A stretch of DNA of 26,270 bases from JBGSYJ01 sp041748075 (GCA_041748075.1 JBGTDX010000018.1:1-26270); one strand, 5' to 3'. Shown: positions 1 through 7,164, counted from the stretch's first letter. Notes: generated from the sequence alone by a model not told the origin. Numbers and translations: made by a program.

Positions 1-181
1 GCGAAGCGAAGGATCTGCTGAAGAGGATCGAGCACTGCAAACGAGATCCTTCGCTTCGCTCAGGATGACGTGGCCTCGCTCAGCATGACACGGTGGTTCA
101 TCACCCCTTCACCGGCGCCCAGCGCCGTTAGGTAGCTCGGGATGACACTCCCGCCAATTTCTTCACAGCTCTCAGGATGAC
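1..181. repeat. Cluster of YTCRGGATGAC repeat units with an inverted repeat
   Basis: Positions 1-15 and 45-59 form a perfect 15-bp inverted repeat (gcgaagcgaaggatc), and the left arm touches the window edge so it may be longer. The unit CTCAGGATGAC, or a one-base variant, follows at 59-69, 79-89, 136-146 and 171-181. A short perfect hairpin (CGGCGC, loop CCA) lies at 113-127. The same unit recurs at 21712-21998. This looks like a dispersed intergenic repeat of the REP/MITE type, and no protein-coding gene is visible in it. The rest of the stretch up to 248 contains only a 12-bp palindrome at 192-203. Confidence 0.75.
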
Positions 182-248
182 TCAGGGTGGACACCGGCCG
201 GTGGCTGGAGCCTCGGACCCCGTTACGTCGGTGTCTTCGCGCGGCTGA

Positions 249-422
249 TCAGGCCGACCGGCGGTCGTGGCGTTGGAAGGACGCCCTCTGAGGTTCCGCA
301 TGCTGGAGCAGGCCGCTCAGCTCGCGCATCGCCTCTCTGATTGCCATCTGCCTCTCTCTTCGTTCCTTCCGCTCTCTGCGACGGTGGTCGTTCCTTTTAA
401 GATCCTTCTTTTTCTTCGCCAT
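249..422 (-). CDS. Small, highly basic 57-residue protein of unknown function
   Basis: This short gene encodes 57 residues starting MAKKKKDLKRND and is dominated by Lys, Arg and Glu. Residues about 3-35 look like one long charged helix, and a second mixed segment ends in RRSA. A strong GGAGG lies 6 bases before the ATG. That GGAGG is inside the last codons of the upstream gene, whose stop lies only 2 bases before this start, so the two are very probably translationally coupled. No family is recognised. The composition would suit nucleic-acid or ribosome binding, but that is inference. The main support is the ribosome binding site and the operon arrangement; codon use over so short a gene gives little extra. 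Confidence 0.55.
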   Translation of the reverse strand: MAKKKKDLKRNDHRRRERKERRERQMAIREAMRELSGLLQHAEPQRASFQRHDRRSA

Positions 423-424
423 GG

Positions 425-667
425 TCAGCCTCCATTCAACGACGATGATTCGGCTTCGATCGGAACGTTTCTGGACTTGAGGTAGTCGGCTGCTTCTCTG
501 AGCATGCGATCGCAGCAGCCGTTCATCTGCACGTGGATCACGTTTGCACTGCCAGCGAGGGAGAACGAGAGCTTGCGCCTGTGTTCATGGCAGAACGCCA
601 CGAACGCGGCCGCCGTCATCATGTCGGCTACGCGAGGCATTGCCGATCCCCTGATCAGCAGGCCCAT
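425..667 (-). CDS. Small hypothetical protein, 80 residues
   Basis: The chosen ATG gives MGLLIRGSAMPRVADMM and has GGAGG 7 bases upstream. An earlier GTG at 706 would add 13 residues, but it has only a weak purine run touching the codon, and an ATG at 673 is too close to the GGAGG. The protein is small, mixed alpha/beta in appearance and contains CHEHRRK and NGCCDRM, so it has three Cys and several His, but no recognised metal motif. There is no signal peptide or membrane span. It is the first gene of a two-gene minus-strand operon with the basic 57-residue protein. I do not recognise the family. Overlapping plus-strand frames here are judged to be shadows. Confidence 0.5.
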   Translation of the reverse strand: MGLLIRGSAMPRVADMMTAAAFVAFCHEHRRKLSFSLAGSANVIHVQMNGCCDRMLREAADYLKSRNVPIEAESSSLNGG

Positions 668-812
668 GTCCATTCCTCCACTCTCTGTCGCCACTTTGTT
701 CAGCACCTCTCTGATACGTCTACTTTAGGGATCCGGAGTCATTCATTCGTCAAGGAGAGACGGTGAAAATAGATAGATTTCCGACGGCTGTATTTTTCAG
801 GAAATGGCCTCT

Positions 813-829
813 TTGACGATTCATTGACG
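813..829 (+). promoter_or_regulatory. TTGACG-N5-TTGACG direct repeat, possible operator
   Basis: Two perfect TTGACG hexamers start 11 bp apart, about one helical turn. The same arrangement, with CATTGACGG as the second part, occurs at 11533-11549 upstream of the receiver gene. Direct repeats with 11-bp phasing are typical of OmpR/PhoB-family response-regulator sites. Each hexamer also resembles a -35 box, so a plain promoter is the alternative reading. Confidence 0.35.
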
Positions 830-854
830 GAGACGCTCGTAAACGGAATCTTTT

Positions 855-870
855 TGTGACTGAAATCACG
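855..870. promoter_or_regulatory. CRP/FNR-family-like operator palindrome
   Basis: The sequence TGTGA-CTGAAA-TCACG matches the TGTGA-N6-TCACA layout of CRP-type sites at 9 of 10 conserved positions. It lies in the AT-richer part of the gap between the small operon and the flippase gene, 135 bp before the flippase start. No CRP/FNR regulator gene is in the window, so which regulator might bind is unknown. Confidence 0.4.
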
Positions 871-1005
871 AAGTTGACGAGTGCCCATCGGCCAGCTTAC
901 GCCCGGCGGTACCTTGTGCGAGACTGCGCGGTGCATGACAGGTCAGACGAGAACGCCGGATCCGCACCAATCTGACGAGGTGTCCCGGACACGGATCGAC
1001 CTGTC

Positions 1006-2541
1006 ATGAGCCGCACACGCAGATTCCTCGGCGGGCTGAGTCTGAGCTACGTGAGCCAGGCGCTCGTCATGCTCGTCGCCCTCTGGCTCACTCCGTTTCT
1101 TCTCGCGCGGATCGGGCAGCACGATTACGGGCTCTGGCTGGTTGCGACGCAGCTGCTCAGTTACCTGATGTTGCTGGATCTCGGAGTGGTTGCCCTGCTG
1201 CCACGGGAGACAGCCTATGTGAAGGGCCGGGATGCGCAGGCAGGGCCTTCGGACGAGTTGCCGAAACTCGTCGGAGAGACCATGCGGCTCGTTCTCTGGC
1301 AGGTGCCGCTCGTCGCAGTGGCCGCGCTGGCGGTCTGGCTGTCGATGCCTCAGGAATGGGCCGCCCTCCGTCCTCCAATGGGACTGGTACTCATCGCCTT
1401 CATTCTCTTTTTCCCTTTCAGGGTTTTCCAGGCCGTGCTCGAGGGTTTGCAGGATCTGGTGTACCTGGGCAAGCTTCAGATCGCTGCGTCATTGCTGGGG
1501 GTCGGCATCACGGTCTTGTTCGTCGTCCGGGGTGCCGGGCTTTTTGCGCTGGCGTTCGGATGGATCCTGGGGCAGATCATTCTGAGTGCGTTCTGGCTGT
1601 GGCGGGTCCGCGCTCGATTTGCCATGGCGATTCCTCGGCGGCTTCCGAAGCTGGGTTGGGACAAGGCGCGATTTCAGATCGGCCGAGGTCTGTGGATCAG
1701 CGTGGCGCAGGTTGCGCAGGTTCTGGTGAGTGGGACAGACCTGCTCATTATCGGGAAAATGTTCGGCCCGGCCGCGGTGGTTCCCTTTGCAATTACCGGA
1801 AAGCTCATCGCCGTGCTCGCGAATCAGCCTCACCTGCTCATGAACCTGGCGGCTCCCGCCCTCAGTGAAATGCGCATGTCGGAGTCGCGAGCGAGGCTGT
1901 TCCAGGTGAGCTCCTCGTTGAGTCTGGCGATGCTCGCAGTGAGCGGTCTGCTGGGTGTGGTAATCCTCGCAGTGAACGAGGGTTTTGTCTTCTGGTGGGT
2001 TGGGCCCGAGCAGTTTGGTGGAGTCGCTCTCACCGCGGCCCTGATCGTCAGCATGACTCTTCGTCACTGGAATCTGACCGTGGGCTACACGATCTTCTGC
2101 TTCGGGTTCGAGAAACACCTTGCGATCACCGCGCTGCTGGACGGTCTGGTCACGGTAGGATCCGCGATAGGGTTTGCATGGCTGCTCGGACCGATCGGAG
2201 CGCCCCTCGGTTCTATCCTCGGAGTGCTTTCCATGGGGCTCCGGCGGAATCTTCCTCCCGCGGCTCGTGAGACAGGTTCGTCGATTTTCGGCTTCGTCTT
2301 CCAGTTCGCTCCGTGGCTGTGGAGATTTCTCACTCTGGCTGGAGCGAGCATGTTTCTCGCGGCCTTCTGGACTCCGGACAGTTTCATCGAGCTTGCATTG
2401 ACATCAACCGCGGTCGCTTTGGTTTATATCCTGGTGATGTACCCGGTCGTCGTTCGCCCGCCGCTCGGGGCCTATCTGAACCCACGCCTGGCTGCAATCA
2501 AAGCGAGGCTGAGGGCACGTGGCCGAGGGAATGAGAACTGA
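1006..2541 (+). CDS. Wzx-like polysaccharide flippase (MATE/MOP superfamily)
   Basis: The product is 511 residues with roughly a dozen hydrophobic segments across its whole length and a basic C-terminal tail (RLRARGRGNEN). The N-terminal part (GGLSLSYVSQALVMLVALW, then YGLWLVATQLLSYLMLLDLG) is the typical start of an O-antigen or exopolysaccharide flippase, which moves lipid-linked sugars across the inner membrane. A family 2 glycosyltransferase follows 9 bp downstream, and a methyltransferase follows that, fitting a surface-glycan operon. The ATG at 1006 has no strong ribosome binding site, so the exact start is less certain than the gene. The substrate cannot be told from sequence. No polymerase or ligase gene is in the window. 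Confidence 0.85.
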   Translation: MSRTRRFLGGLSLSYVSQALVMLVALWLTPFLLARIGQHDYGLWLVATQLLSYLMLLDLGVVALLPRETAYVKGRDAQAGPSDELPKLVGETMRLVLWQVPLVAVAALAVWLSMPQEWAALRPPMGLVLIAFILFFPFRVFQAVLEGLQDLVYLGKLQIAASLLGVGITVLFVVRGAGLFALAFGWILGQIILSAFWLWRVRARFAMAIPRRLPKLGWDKARFQIGRGLWISVAQVAQVLVSGTDLLIIGKMFGPAAVVPFAITGKLIAVLANQPHLLMNLAAPALSEMRMSESRARLFQVSSSLSLAMLAVSGLLGVVILAVNEGFVFWWVGPEQFGGVALTAALIVSMTLRHWNLTVGYTIFCFGFEKHLAITALLDGLVTVGSAIGFAWLLGPIGAPLGSILGVLSMGLRRNLPPAARETGSSIFGFVFQFAPWLWRFLTLAGASMFLAAFWTPDSFIELALTSTAVALVYILVMYPVVVRPPLGAYLNPRLAAIKARLRARGRGNEN

Positions 2542-2550
2542 TCAAGCCCA

Positions 2551-3576
2551 ATGATGGAGCTCGAGACCAGAGAGATGATGCATCCGGAGCAGCCGCTGAT
2601 TTCCGTGGTCGTGCTCTCCTACGATCGTCCGGATGAATTGCGTTCGGCGCTCGAGTCCATCGCCCGGCAGACCTACGCGCGGCTCGAGGTCCTCATCGTC
2701 AACAACAACCACCCTCGTTCGGATGAGATCGCTCGAGTCGTGGACCTTTTTCCTTCGTTCAGGGCGATCTGGCTTCCTGAGAATTTCGGCTTCACGGGAG
2801 GTATGAATCGAGGGATCGAGGCGGCTTCGGGTGAGTTCGTCTATCTGACCGAAGACGACATCAAGCTCGCGGAGGACTGCATAGAACGGCTTTTCGAGCA
2901 TGCGCGCGAAAACCCGGAGATTGCCCTGCTCTCCTCTGTCATGTTCGATGCAGAGACGTCCCGCATTCGAAGCGCCGGCGGAGGCGTGATGCTCGAGCCA
3001 GTGCATCGGAGGATCGACTTCGGAGCAGGTCGCCTGGCTTCGTGGCTGCCCGAACGGCCCTATCCCGTGAGCTTCGTTCCAGGAGCGATGATGTGGGCCA
3101 GCCGGCGAATGTGGTCACAGATGGGTGGGTTTCGCGAGTCGTTCTTCATGTACTACGAAGATGTCGAGCTCTGTCTCCGTCTGCTCCTGGATGGTCATCA
3201 GATCCAGGTCGTTCCGTCGGCACATGTTTTCGACCTCGACCCCGGTCTGGACCGGCCCGCGTCGCCAGACGTCCAGTATCACAAGCTGAAGAATTTCTAT
3301 TCTGTATATCTGGTGTTTGCTCCGCGGGCGGTAGTGCCCGAAATGTTTTTCAGATATGGGATACTCGGTTTCGTAAGAGCTGCGCTGTCGGGGGATGCCT
3401 GGAGCACGGCGAAGGCCATACTCTGGACCGTAGTGCACCTTCCCGGACTTCTGCGCGAGCGTTTCTCCTGTTCGAGCGCAAAGATCACAGAACTGAACGG
3501 GACACTCCGTCGACTCGCGGTTCCGCCGTCGCCGGCTGGAGGGAGCGAATTGATGAAGCCGGAGGCGCAGGATTGA
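2551..3576 (+). CDS. Glycosyltransferase family 2 (GT-A fold)
   Basis: The product is 341 residues. A GT2 catalytic domain starts at about residue 15 (ISVVVLSYDRPDELRSAL), followed by ENFGFTGGMNRGIEAA and the nucleotide/metal-binding region TEDDIKL around residues 100-106. Downstream, GAMMWASRR and FFMYYEDVELCLRL are typical of rhamnosyltransferase-like GT2 enzymes. The C-terminal part has a hydrophobic, possibly membrane-associated region (about 280-310). It probably adds a sugar to a lipid-linked glycan in the cytoplasm. It lies 9 bp after the flippase and overlaps the methyltransferase. Several Met codons near the start (2551, 2554, 2575, 2578) compete and none has a strong ribosome binding site. 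Donor and acceptor are unknown. Confidence 0.85.
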   Translation: MMELETREMMHPEQPLISVVVLSYDRPDELRSALESIARQTYARLEVLIVNNNHPRSDEIARVVDLFPSFRAIWLPENFGFTGGMNRGIEAASGEFVYLTEDDIKLAEDCIERLFEHARENPEIALLSSVMFDAETSRIRSAGGGVMLEPVHRRIDFGAGRLASWLPERPYPVSFVPGAMMWASRRMWSQMGGFRESFFMYYEDVELCLRLLLDGHQIQVVPSAHVFDLDPGLDRPASPDVQYHKLKNFYSVYLVFAPRAVVPEMFFRYGILGFVRAALSGDAWSTAKAILWTVVHLPGLLRERFSCSSAKITELNGTLRRLAVPPSPAGGSELMKPEAQD

Positions 3577-4319
3577 TCGTTGATGCCATTCGAAAAATCG
3601 CTTATGCGGTGACCCCGCCATTTCTGGTCCGAAAGCATATCCATGCAAGGCTGCTTCGAAAAGGCAGGGAGCTCGTGGCCGCTGATCAGCAATCAGGTGG
3701 AATCGAGGACTCCCTCGGTCTGATCTGGAGTTCTCACGATTTCAAGCCCATTCAGATTCTCTCCGAGATTCGTACGCTGCTGGATCGTGTACGGGAACGA
3801 AAGCCGGCAACGATCGTGGAGATAGGTTCTGCAGGAGGTGGAACGACCTTTCTTTTCTCCAGAGCGGCGGGACCCGGGACGCGGATCATTTCGGTCGATC
3901 TGGGATTCAGCGACGAGAGGATGGAAGCGATTGAAGCGTTCGCTCTGCCGGGCCAGACCATTCGCTGTGTGCGCGCCGACTCTCAGTGTCAGGAGACCGC
4001 CGAACGGGTGCGGGAGCTCTTGTCCGGGGACGACATCGATCTTCTTTTCATTGACGGGGATCATTCTTACGGCGGAGTTTCGGCCGATTTCCACTTCTAC
4101 TCGCCGCTGGTTGCCTCCGGCGGTTTCATTGCCTTTCACGACATCGTTCCGGATTTTCATCAACGCTTTGGAAGGAACACCGTAGTTGACACGGGAGAGG
4201 TTCCCCGTTTCTGGTCGGAGTTGAAGTCGAAATCGCAGGATGCAGTCGAGGAGATCATCGAGCACCCCGATCAGGATGGGTACGGCCTCGGAATTGTGAA
4301 ATGGGCGGGCCGGGACTGA
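3573..4319 (+). CDS. Class I SAM-dependent methyltransferase (CmcI/Methyltransf_24-like)
   Basis: The product is 248 residues. Residues about 82-95 (VEIGSAGGGTTFLF) are the glycine-rich SAM-binding motif I. ISVDLGF is the acidic end of beta 2, and FIDGDHSYGGVSADF with GGFIAFHDI matches the cephalosporin-hydroxylase/Methyltransf_24 pattern. The start is a TTG with GGAGG 7 bases upstream, and this TTG overlaps the glycosyltransferase stop as TTGA, so translation is probably coupled. The same frame stays open far upstream inside the glycosyltransferase gene, but that part is a shadow. It probably methylates a sugar or glycan precursor, given its neighbours; the substrate is inferred. Confidence 0.8.
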   Translation: MIVDAIRKIAYAVTPPFLVRKHIHARLLRKGRELVAADQQSGGIEDSLGLIWSSHDFKPIQILSEIRTLLDRVRERKPATIVEIGSAGGGTTFLFSRAAGPGTRIISVDLGFSDERMEAIEAFALPGQTIRCVRADSQCQETAERVRELLSGDDIDLLFIDGDHSYGGVSADFHFYSPLVASGGFIAFHDIVPDFHQRFGRNTVVDTGEVPRFWSELKSKSQDAVEEIIEHPDQDGYGLGIVKWAGRD

Positions 4320-4335
4320 CCGGCCCCTGTAGCGT

Positions 4336-4794
4336 TTACCACCGGTGATAGGCGGGATGCCCTTCCTTCACGGCGACGAACGTACCGCGGCAGTTCGCGG
4401 TCACTTTTCCGTTGGCCTCGATGGTCGCGTCGATGACAGCGCGATCGTCGGTCGATTCCACGACATGTGCGCGAAGCTTCAGAAGAGCGTCCATCGGGGT
4501 GGGCCGTTTGAGGGTGATGTGAAAATCGGCGGTCACGGTGCAGGGAGGTGAGTCCGCTCCGCTCTTCTGCATCAGATGATGCGTCGCGGTCCAGTTGCTG
4601 TGGCAGTCGAGCAGCGCGCCGCAGATGCCGCCGTTGAGAATCCCTTCGAACGCCTGATGGAATTCCTCCGGACGCCACTCGGCGACGACTTCGTCTCCCT
4701 CGACGAAGCTCTTGATCCGCAGACCCTTGTCGTTGGAGGGACCGCAGCCGAAGCAGCGGTTATGTGGCGCGTACGTATCCTGAAGACTCTGCAT
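4336..4794 (-). CDS. PaaI-type hotdog-fold thioesterase
   Basis: The product is 152 residues. It begins MQSLQDTYAPHNRCFGCGPSN; the NRCFGCG start and the central FEGILNGGICGALLDCHSNWTA helix region are typical of acyl-CoA thioesterases of the 4HBT/PaaI type. The C-terminal strands include TADFHITLKRPTPMD. The chosen ATG has AAGGA 7 bases upstream; an upstream extension to 4878 would overlap the divergent hydrolase gene and lacks support. The gene converges with the methyltransferase (16-bp gap) and diverges from the hydrolase (76-bp gap), which must hold promoters for both. The acyl substrate is unknown. Confidence 0.85.
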   Translation of the reverse strand: MQSLQDTYAPHNRCFGCGPSNDKGLRIKSFVEGDEVVAEWRPEEFHQAFEGILNGGICGALLDCHSNWTATHHLMQKSGADSPPCTVTADFHITLKRPTPMDALLKLRAHVVESTDDRAVIDATIEANGKVTANCRGTFVAVKEGHPAYHRW

Positions 4795-4870
4795 GGTCTC
4801 ATCCTTCTGCCTGATCTCGTACCATGGAAAACCGTTTCGCGGCAAGAACGATCCTGTATCCTCGACACGA

Positions 4871-5563
4871 ATGGACACGTCAATCCTCTATCTGCACGGC
4901 TTCACTTCCTCTCCGACTGGAGAAAAGGCAACCAGGCTCCGGGAGCTCCTCACGCCTCTCGGCATCCGGTTCAATGCGCCCGACCTCAACGTACCTTCCG
5001 TTGCAGCGCTCGAGTTCGAACAGATGGTGCTGTGCGCGCTGGATGCCGCTGCAGCCGACCCCCCTTCGGTCGTCGTCGGCAGTTCGCTCGGATCGCTCGT
5101 GGCACTCGAGGTGGTCCGTCGTGGCGTGCATGCACCCGTCGTCCTGATCGCGCCCGCACTCGGTGTCGCCGTTCACTGGATCGATCATGTCGCTGACGGA
5201 GATCCTGTCCTGTTGTATGAAGGCACCGAAGACGAGTGCAGAGTTCACAGGCGATTCTTCGAGAACATGAGCGCGGTCACCTGCGATGACCGCGCTCCGG
5301 CGACCGCGGTCACCGTGTTCATGGGACGCGAGGACGAGAGCGTTCCATTCGAAAAAGTTCGTGAGGTGTGGGAAGGGTGGGAGCGCTCGGGTCTGCTGGT
5401 TCCGGAATCGCGCTTTGTCGAGATCGAGGACGGAGATCATTCGCTGGCGGGGTCCATGGACCTGGTCGCGGCCGAGATCGTGCGAAAGGCGGCGACCGGC
5501 GATGAAGGGTTGGGGGTGCCCCTCTCCCGGCGGGAGAGGGGTCAGGGGAGGGGTCAGGGGTGA
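4871..5563 (+). CDS. YqiA-like alpha/beta hydrolase (esterase), C-terminus altered by a repeat
   Basis: The product is 230 residues. YLHGFTSSPTGEKA near the start resembles the oxyanion-hole region of YqiA/UPF0227-type esterases. The nucleophile elbow is VVVGSSLGS with Ser72. GREDESVP is a likely acid position, and DGDHSL carries the likely catalytic His. The last residues, LSRRERGQGRGQG, are encoded by the repeat element that begins at 5519, so the original C-terminus was probably replaced or extended. The ATG at 4871 is chosen because the family homology begins there; a longer frame from 4793 would overlap the thioesterase start. The substrate is unknown. Confidence 0.8.
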   Translation: MDTSILYLHGFTSSPTGEKATRLRELLTPLGIRFNAPDLNVPSVAALEFEQMVLCALDAAAADPPSVVVGSSLGSLVALEVVRRGVHAPVVLIAPALGVAVHWIDHVADGDPVLLYEGTEDECRVHRRFFENMSAVTCDDRAPATAVTVFMGREDESVPFEKVREVWEGWERSGLLVPESRFVEIEDGDHSLAGSMDLVAAEIVRKAATGDEGLGVPLSRRERGQGRGQG

Positions 5564-5689
5564 GGGTCCTTCTTCATTGGTTCATCCAGCCGCTGATCCC
5601 GCGGACCGCGCGTCCGGATCCAAAACAGCTCTCGCTCTAGATCCGAGGCTGGTGCACCTCGGAGATCCCTCACCCCTGACCCCTCTCCC
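5519..5689. repeat. Repeat element with inverted ends between hydrolase and yqaA fragment
   Basis: The left end contains a perfect hairpin at 5519-5541 (10-bp arms CCCCTCTCCC, loop GGC) followed by a partly duplicated GGGGTCAGGGG run to 5566. The right end at 5667-5689 is an inverted copy of the left end without the duplication. About 100 bp of unrelated sequence lie between. Reading inward, both ends encode RERGQG followed by a TGA stop, and both flanking genes end exactly there. This fits a small mobile or REP-like element. No transposase is present. Confidence 0.65.
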
Positions 5690-5852
5690 GCGCGCCGAGG
5701 TAATTGCCGAGTGTGGCTACCAGCACGGGGAGCAGGAAGAGGTTGCTGCTGCGAACCATGCCTACGAGCGCCGGTTCGGAACCGAGCGGGAGGATGGACG
5801 CCGCAAGAAAGCTCCAGAGAAAGAGGCCTCCGTACGCTGTGAACGTCGTCAT
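5670..5852 (-). pseudogene. Truncated YqaA/DedA-like membrane protein
   Basis: Only 60 codons remain. The product begins MTTFTAYGGLFLWSFLAASILPLGSEPAL, then LLPVLVATLGNYLGA, which resembles the N-terminal part of YqaA-family inner-membrane proteins (usually about 140-200 residues). It then switches to RERGQG and stops inside the repeat element. The missing part is not found nearby. A GGAGGGG run lies just before the ATG, so the stub may still be translated. It is most likely a gene broken by the repeat or by an associated deletion. The family call rests on a short segment. Confidence 0.55.
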
Positions 5853-5906
5853 CGCCCCTCCGTCTCCCGCTTTCCGTTATGCTCTTTAGACATCAGGAGA
5901 ATGTTC

Positions 5907-6419
5907 ATGGCGAACGAAGAAGCAATTTTCGCGATCGAGAGACCGGGCCCGAAGCTCCTTACGTACTACTTCCTCACTTCGCTGTTTCTCGGGCCATTCT
6001 TCTTCATGATGCTCATTCCTCTCTACTTCAAGTACCACACGATGCGATACCGGTTCGACTCCGAAGGCATCTCGATGCGGTGGGGGATTCTCTTCAGGCG
6101 GGAGATCAGTCTCACGTACGGCAGGATTCAGGACATTCACCTCGCGAGCAACTTCGTTGAGCGATGGCTTGGGCTGGCACGCGTGGAGGTGCAGACCGCG
6201 AGCGGAAAGTCCGAGGCGGAGCTCACGATCGAAGGGATCCCTCAGTACGAGGAGCTGCGGGATTTCCTCTATCTCAGGATGCGCGGCGCGCGCGGAATGT
6301 CGCCCGCCGCCGCCGCGACGACCGCCGGAGTCGCAGGAGCCGATCCGCTCGTCAACGTGCTGGAGGAAGTCGCGGCCGAGATTCGCGAGCTGCGGCTCTC
6401 GCTCGAGCGCCGGGCATGA
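5907..6419 (+). CDS. Membrane protein with bacterial PH domain (YdbS-like, bPH2)
   Basis: The product is 170 residues. One or two membrane spans lie at about residues 20-45 (LLTYYFLTSLFLGPFFFMM). A bPH2 domain follows: YRFDSEGISMRWGILFRREISLTYGRIQDIHL, then WLGLARVEVQTASG. The segment after about residue 125 is Ala/Gly-rich, and the end is a charged helix (EEVAAEIRELRLSLERR). The second ATG is chosen because AGGAG lies 7 bases before it, while the first (5901) is too close. A second bPH2 protein follows 13 bp later. Such pairs are membrane proteins of unclear role, sometimes linked to envelope stress. A larger open frame upstream is a shadow. Confidence 0.8.
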   Translation: MANEEAIFAIERPGPKLLTYYFLTSLFLGPFFFMMLIPLYFKYHTMRYRFDSEGISMRWGILFRREISLTYGRIQDIHLASNFVERWLGLARVEVQTASGKSEAELTIEGIPQYEELRDFLYLRMRGARGMSPAAAATTAGVAGADPLVNVLEEVAAEIRELRLSLERRA

Positions 6420-6432
6420 AGGAAGTCGACCG

Positions 6433-7164
6433 ATGAGCGCCGGCCTGAAATCGTTTCTCTGCAGGTTCTTCAAAGTTCCTCCTCAGCCGGATCCACCTCC
6501 GGGTGACGGCGCGTCTGCCCGCATCTTTCGTGCCGGAAAGAACTACTTCCGCTACAAGCTGATCGTCTGGGGGATCAGCCATCTGATGATGCTCATGGCA
6601 TTCGCCACCATCATTCCCGTCATGCTGTTCAATGCCCCTGAAGGCTCCGGACTGCAGACAATGTTCAGGATCCTCGCCGTGATTCTGATCATCGGACTAC
6701 CGATCGAGATGCTGCTTACGTACTTTCTACTCAGGCTCGACTTCGAGATGCGGTGGTACATCGTGACCGATCGCAGTCTCCGGATCCGTGAAGGCATTCT
6801 CAGCGTTCGCGAAAAGACGATCACGTTCGCGAATATTCAGAACATGACTGTGCGCCAGGGGCCGGTTCAGCGGCTCCTCGGTCTCGCCGATCTGGAGGTG
6901 AGCACGGCGGGGGGCGGAGGAGGCGACCCTTCTGGTAAGAAGGGCGCCGGAGAGGATCAGCGCACGGGTTATTTCCGAGGCGTGGACAATGCCGAGGAGA
7001 TTCGCGAGCGGATCGAAGTCGGTGTGCGGCGGCATCAGGGTGCCGGACTCGGTGACAGGGAAGATCAGAAGCGTGAAGCGGCGCCCGATTCCGCGGTCGA
7101 AGCAGCACGCCGCCTGCTCGAAGAGATCCGATCGCTGAAGTCGCAACTCACCTCACCACGCTGA
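6433..7164 (+). CDS. Second membrane protein with bacterial PH domain
   Basis: The product is 243 residues. Two hydrophobic hairpin spans lie at about residues 45-100 (LIVWGISHLMMLMAFATIIPVM, then ILAVILIIGLPIEMLL). They are followed by a bPH2 domain: MRWYIVTDRSLRIREGILSVREKTITFANIQNMTV and LLGLADLEVSTAGGGGG. The C-terminal quarter is hydrophilic and helical. AAGGAAG lies 7 bases before the ATG. It is co-transcribed with the preceding bPH2 gene, and the two may work as a pair. Its 3' end overlaps the convergent gene at 7148 by 17 bp. The function is unknown beyond the domain. Confidence 0.8.
   Translation: MSAGLKSFLCRFFKVPPQPDPPPGDGASARIFRAGKNYFRYKLIVWGISHLMMLMAFATIIPVMLFNAPEGSGLQTMFRILAVILIIGLPIEMLLTYFLLRLDFEMRWYIVTDRSLRIREGILSVREKTITFANIQNMTVRQGPVQRLLGLADLEVSTAGGGGGDPSGKKGAGEDQRTGYFRGVDNAEEIRERIEVGVRRHQGAGLGDREDQKREAAPDSAVEAARRLLEEIRSLKSQLTSPR

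Larger units (their letters stand above)
668..1005. other. Intergenic regulatory region between divergent units
   Basis: This 338-bp gap separates the small minus-strand operon from the plus-strand flippase gene. Its centre (about 755-875) is clearly more AT-rich than the neighbouring genes. It holds a TTGACG direct repeat at 813-829, another TTGACG at 874-879, a TTGACG on the minus strand at 750-755, and a CRP/FNR-like palindrome at 855-870. I could not place a convincing -35/-10 pair. The minus-strand open frame at 739-936 lacks a ribosome binding site and is not annotated. Confidence 0.5.

Noticed and set aside
739..936. 65-codon minus-strand open frame in the regulatory gap
   Set aside because: There is no ribosome binding site, the composition is unlike the real genes here, and it overlaps the operator-like motifs.
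3042..3572. Upstream extension of the methyltransferase frame
   Set aside because: This part overlaps the glycosyltransferase in another frame and encodes Arg/Ser-rich sequence with no family match. The TTG at 3573 has a strong ribosome binding site.
4320..4335. Terminator between the convergent methyltransferase and thioesterase genes
   Set aside because: The 16-bp gap has no stem with a T-run on either strand.
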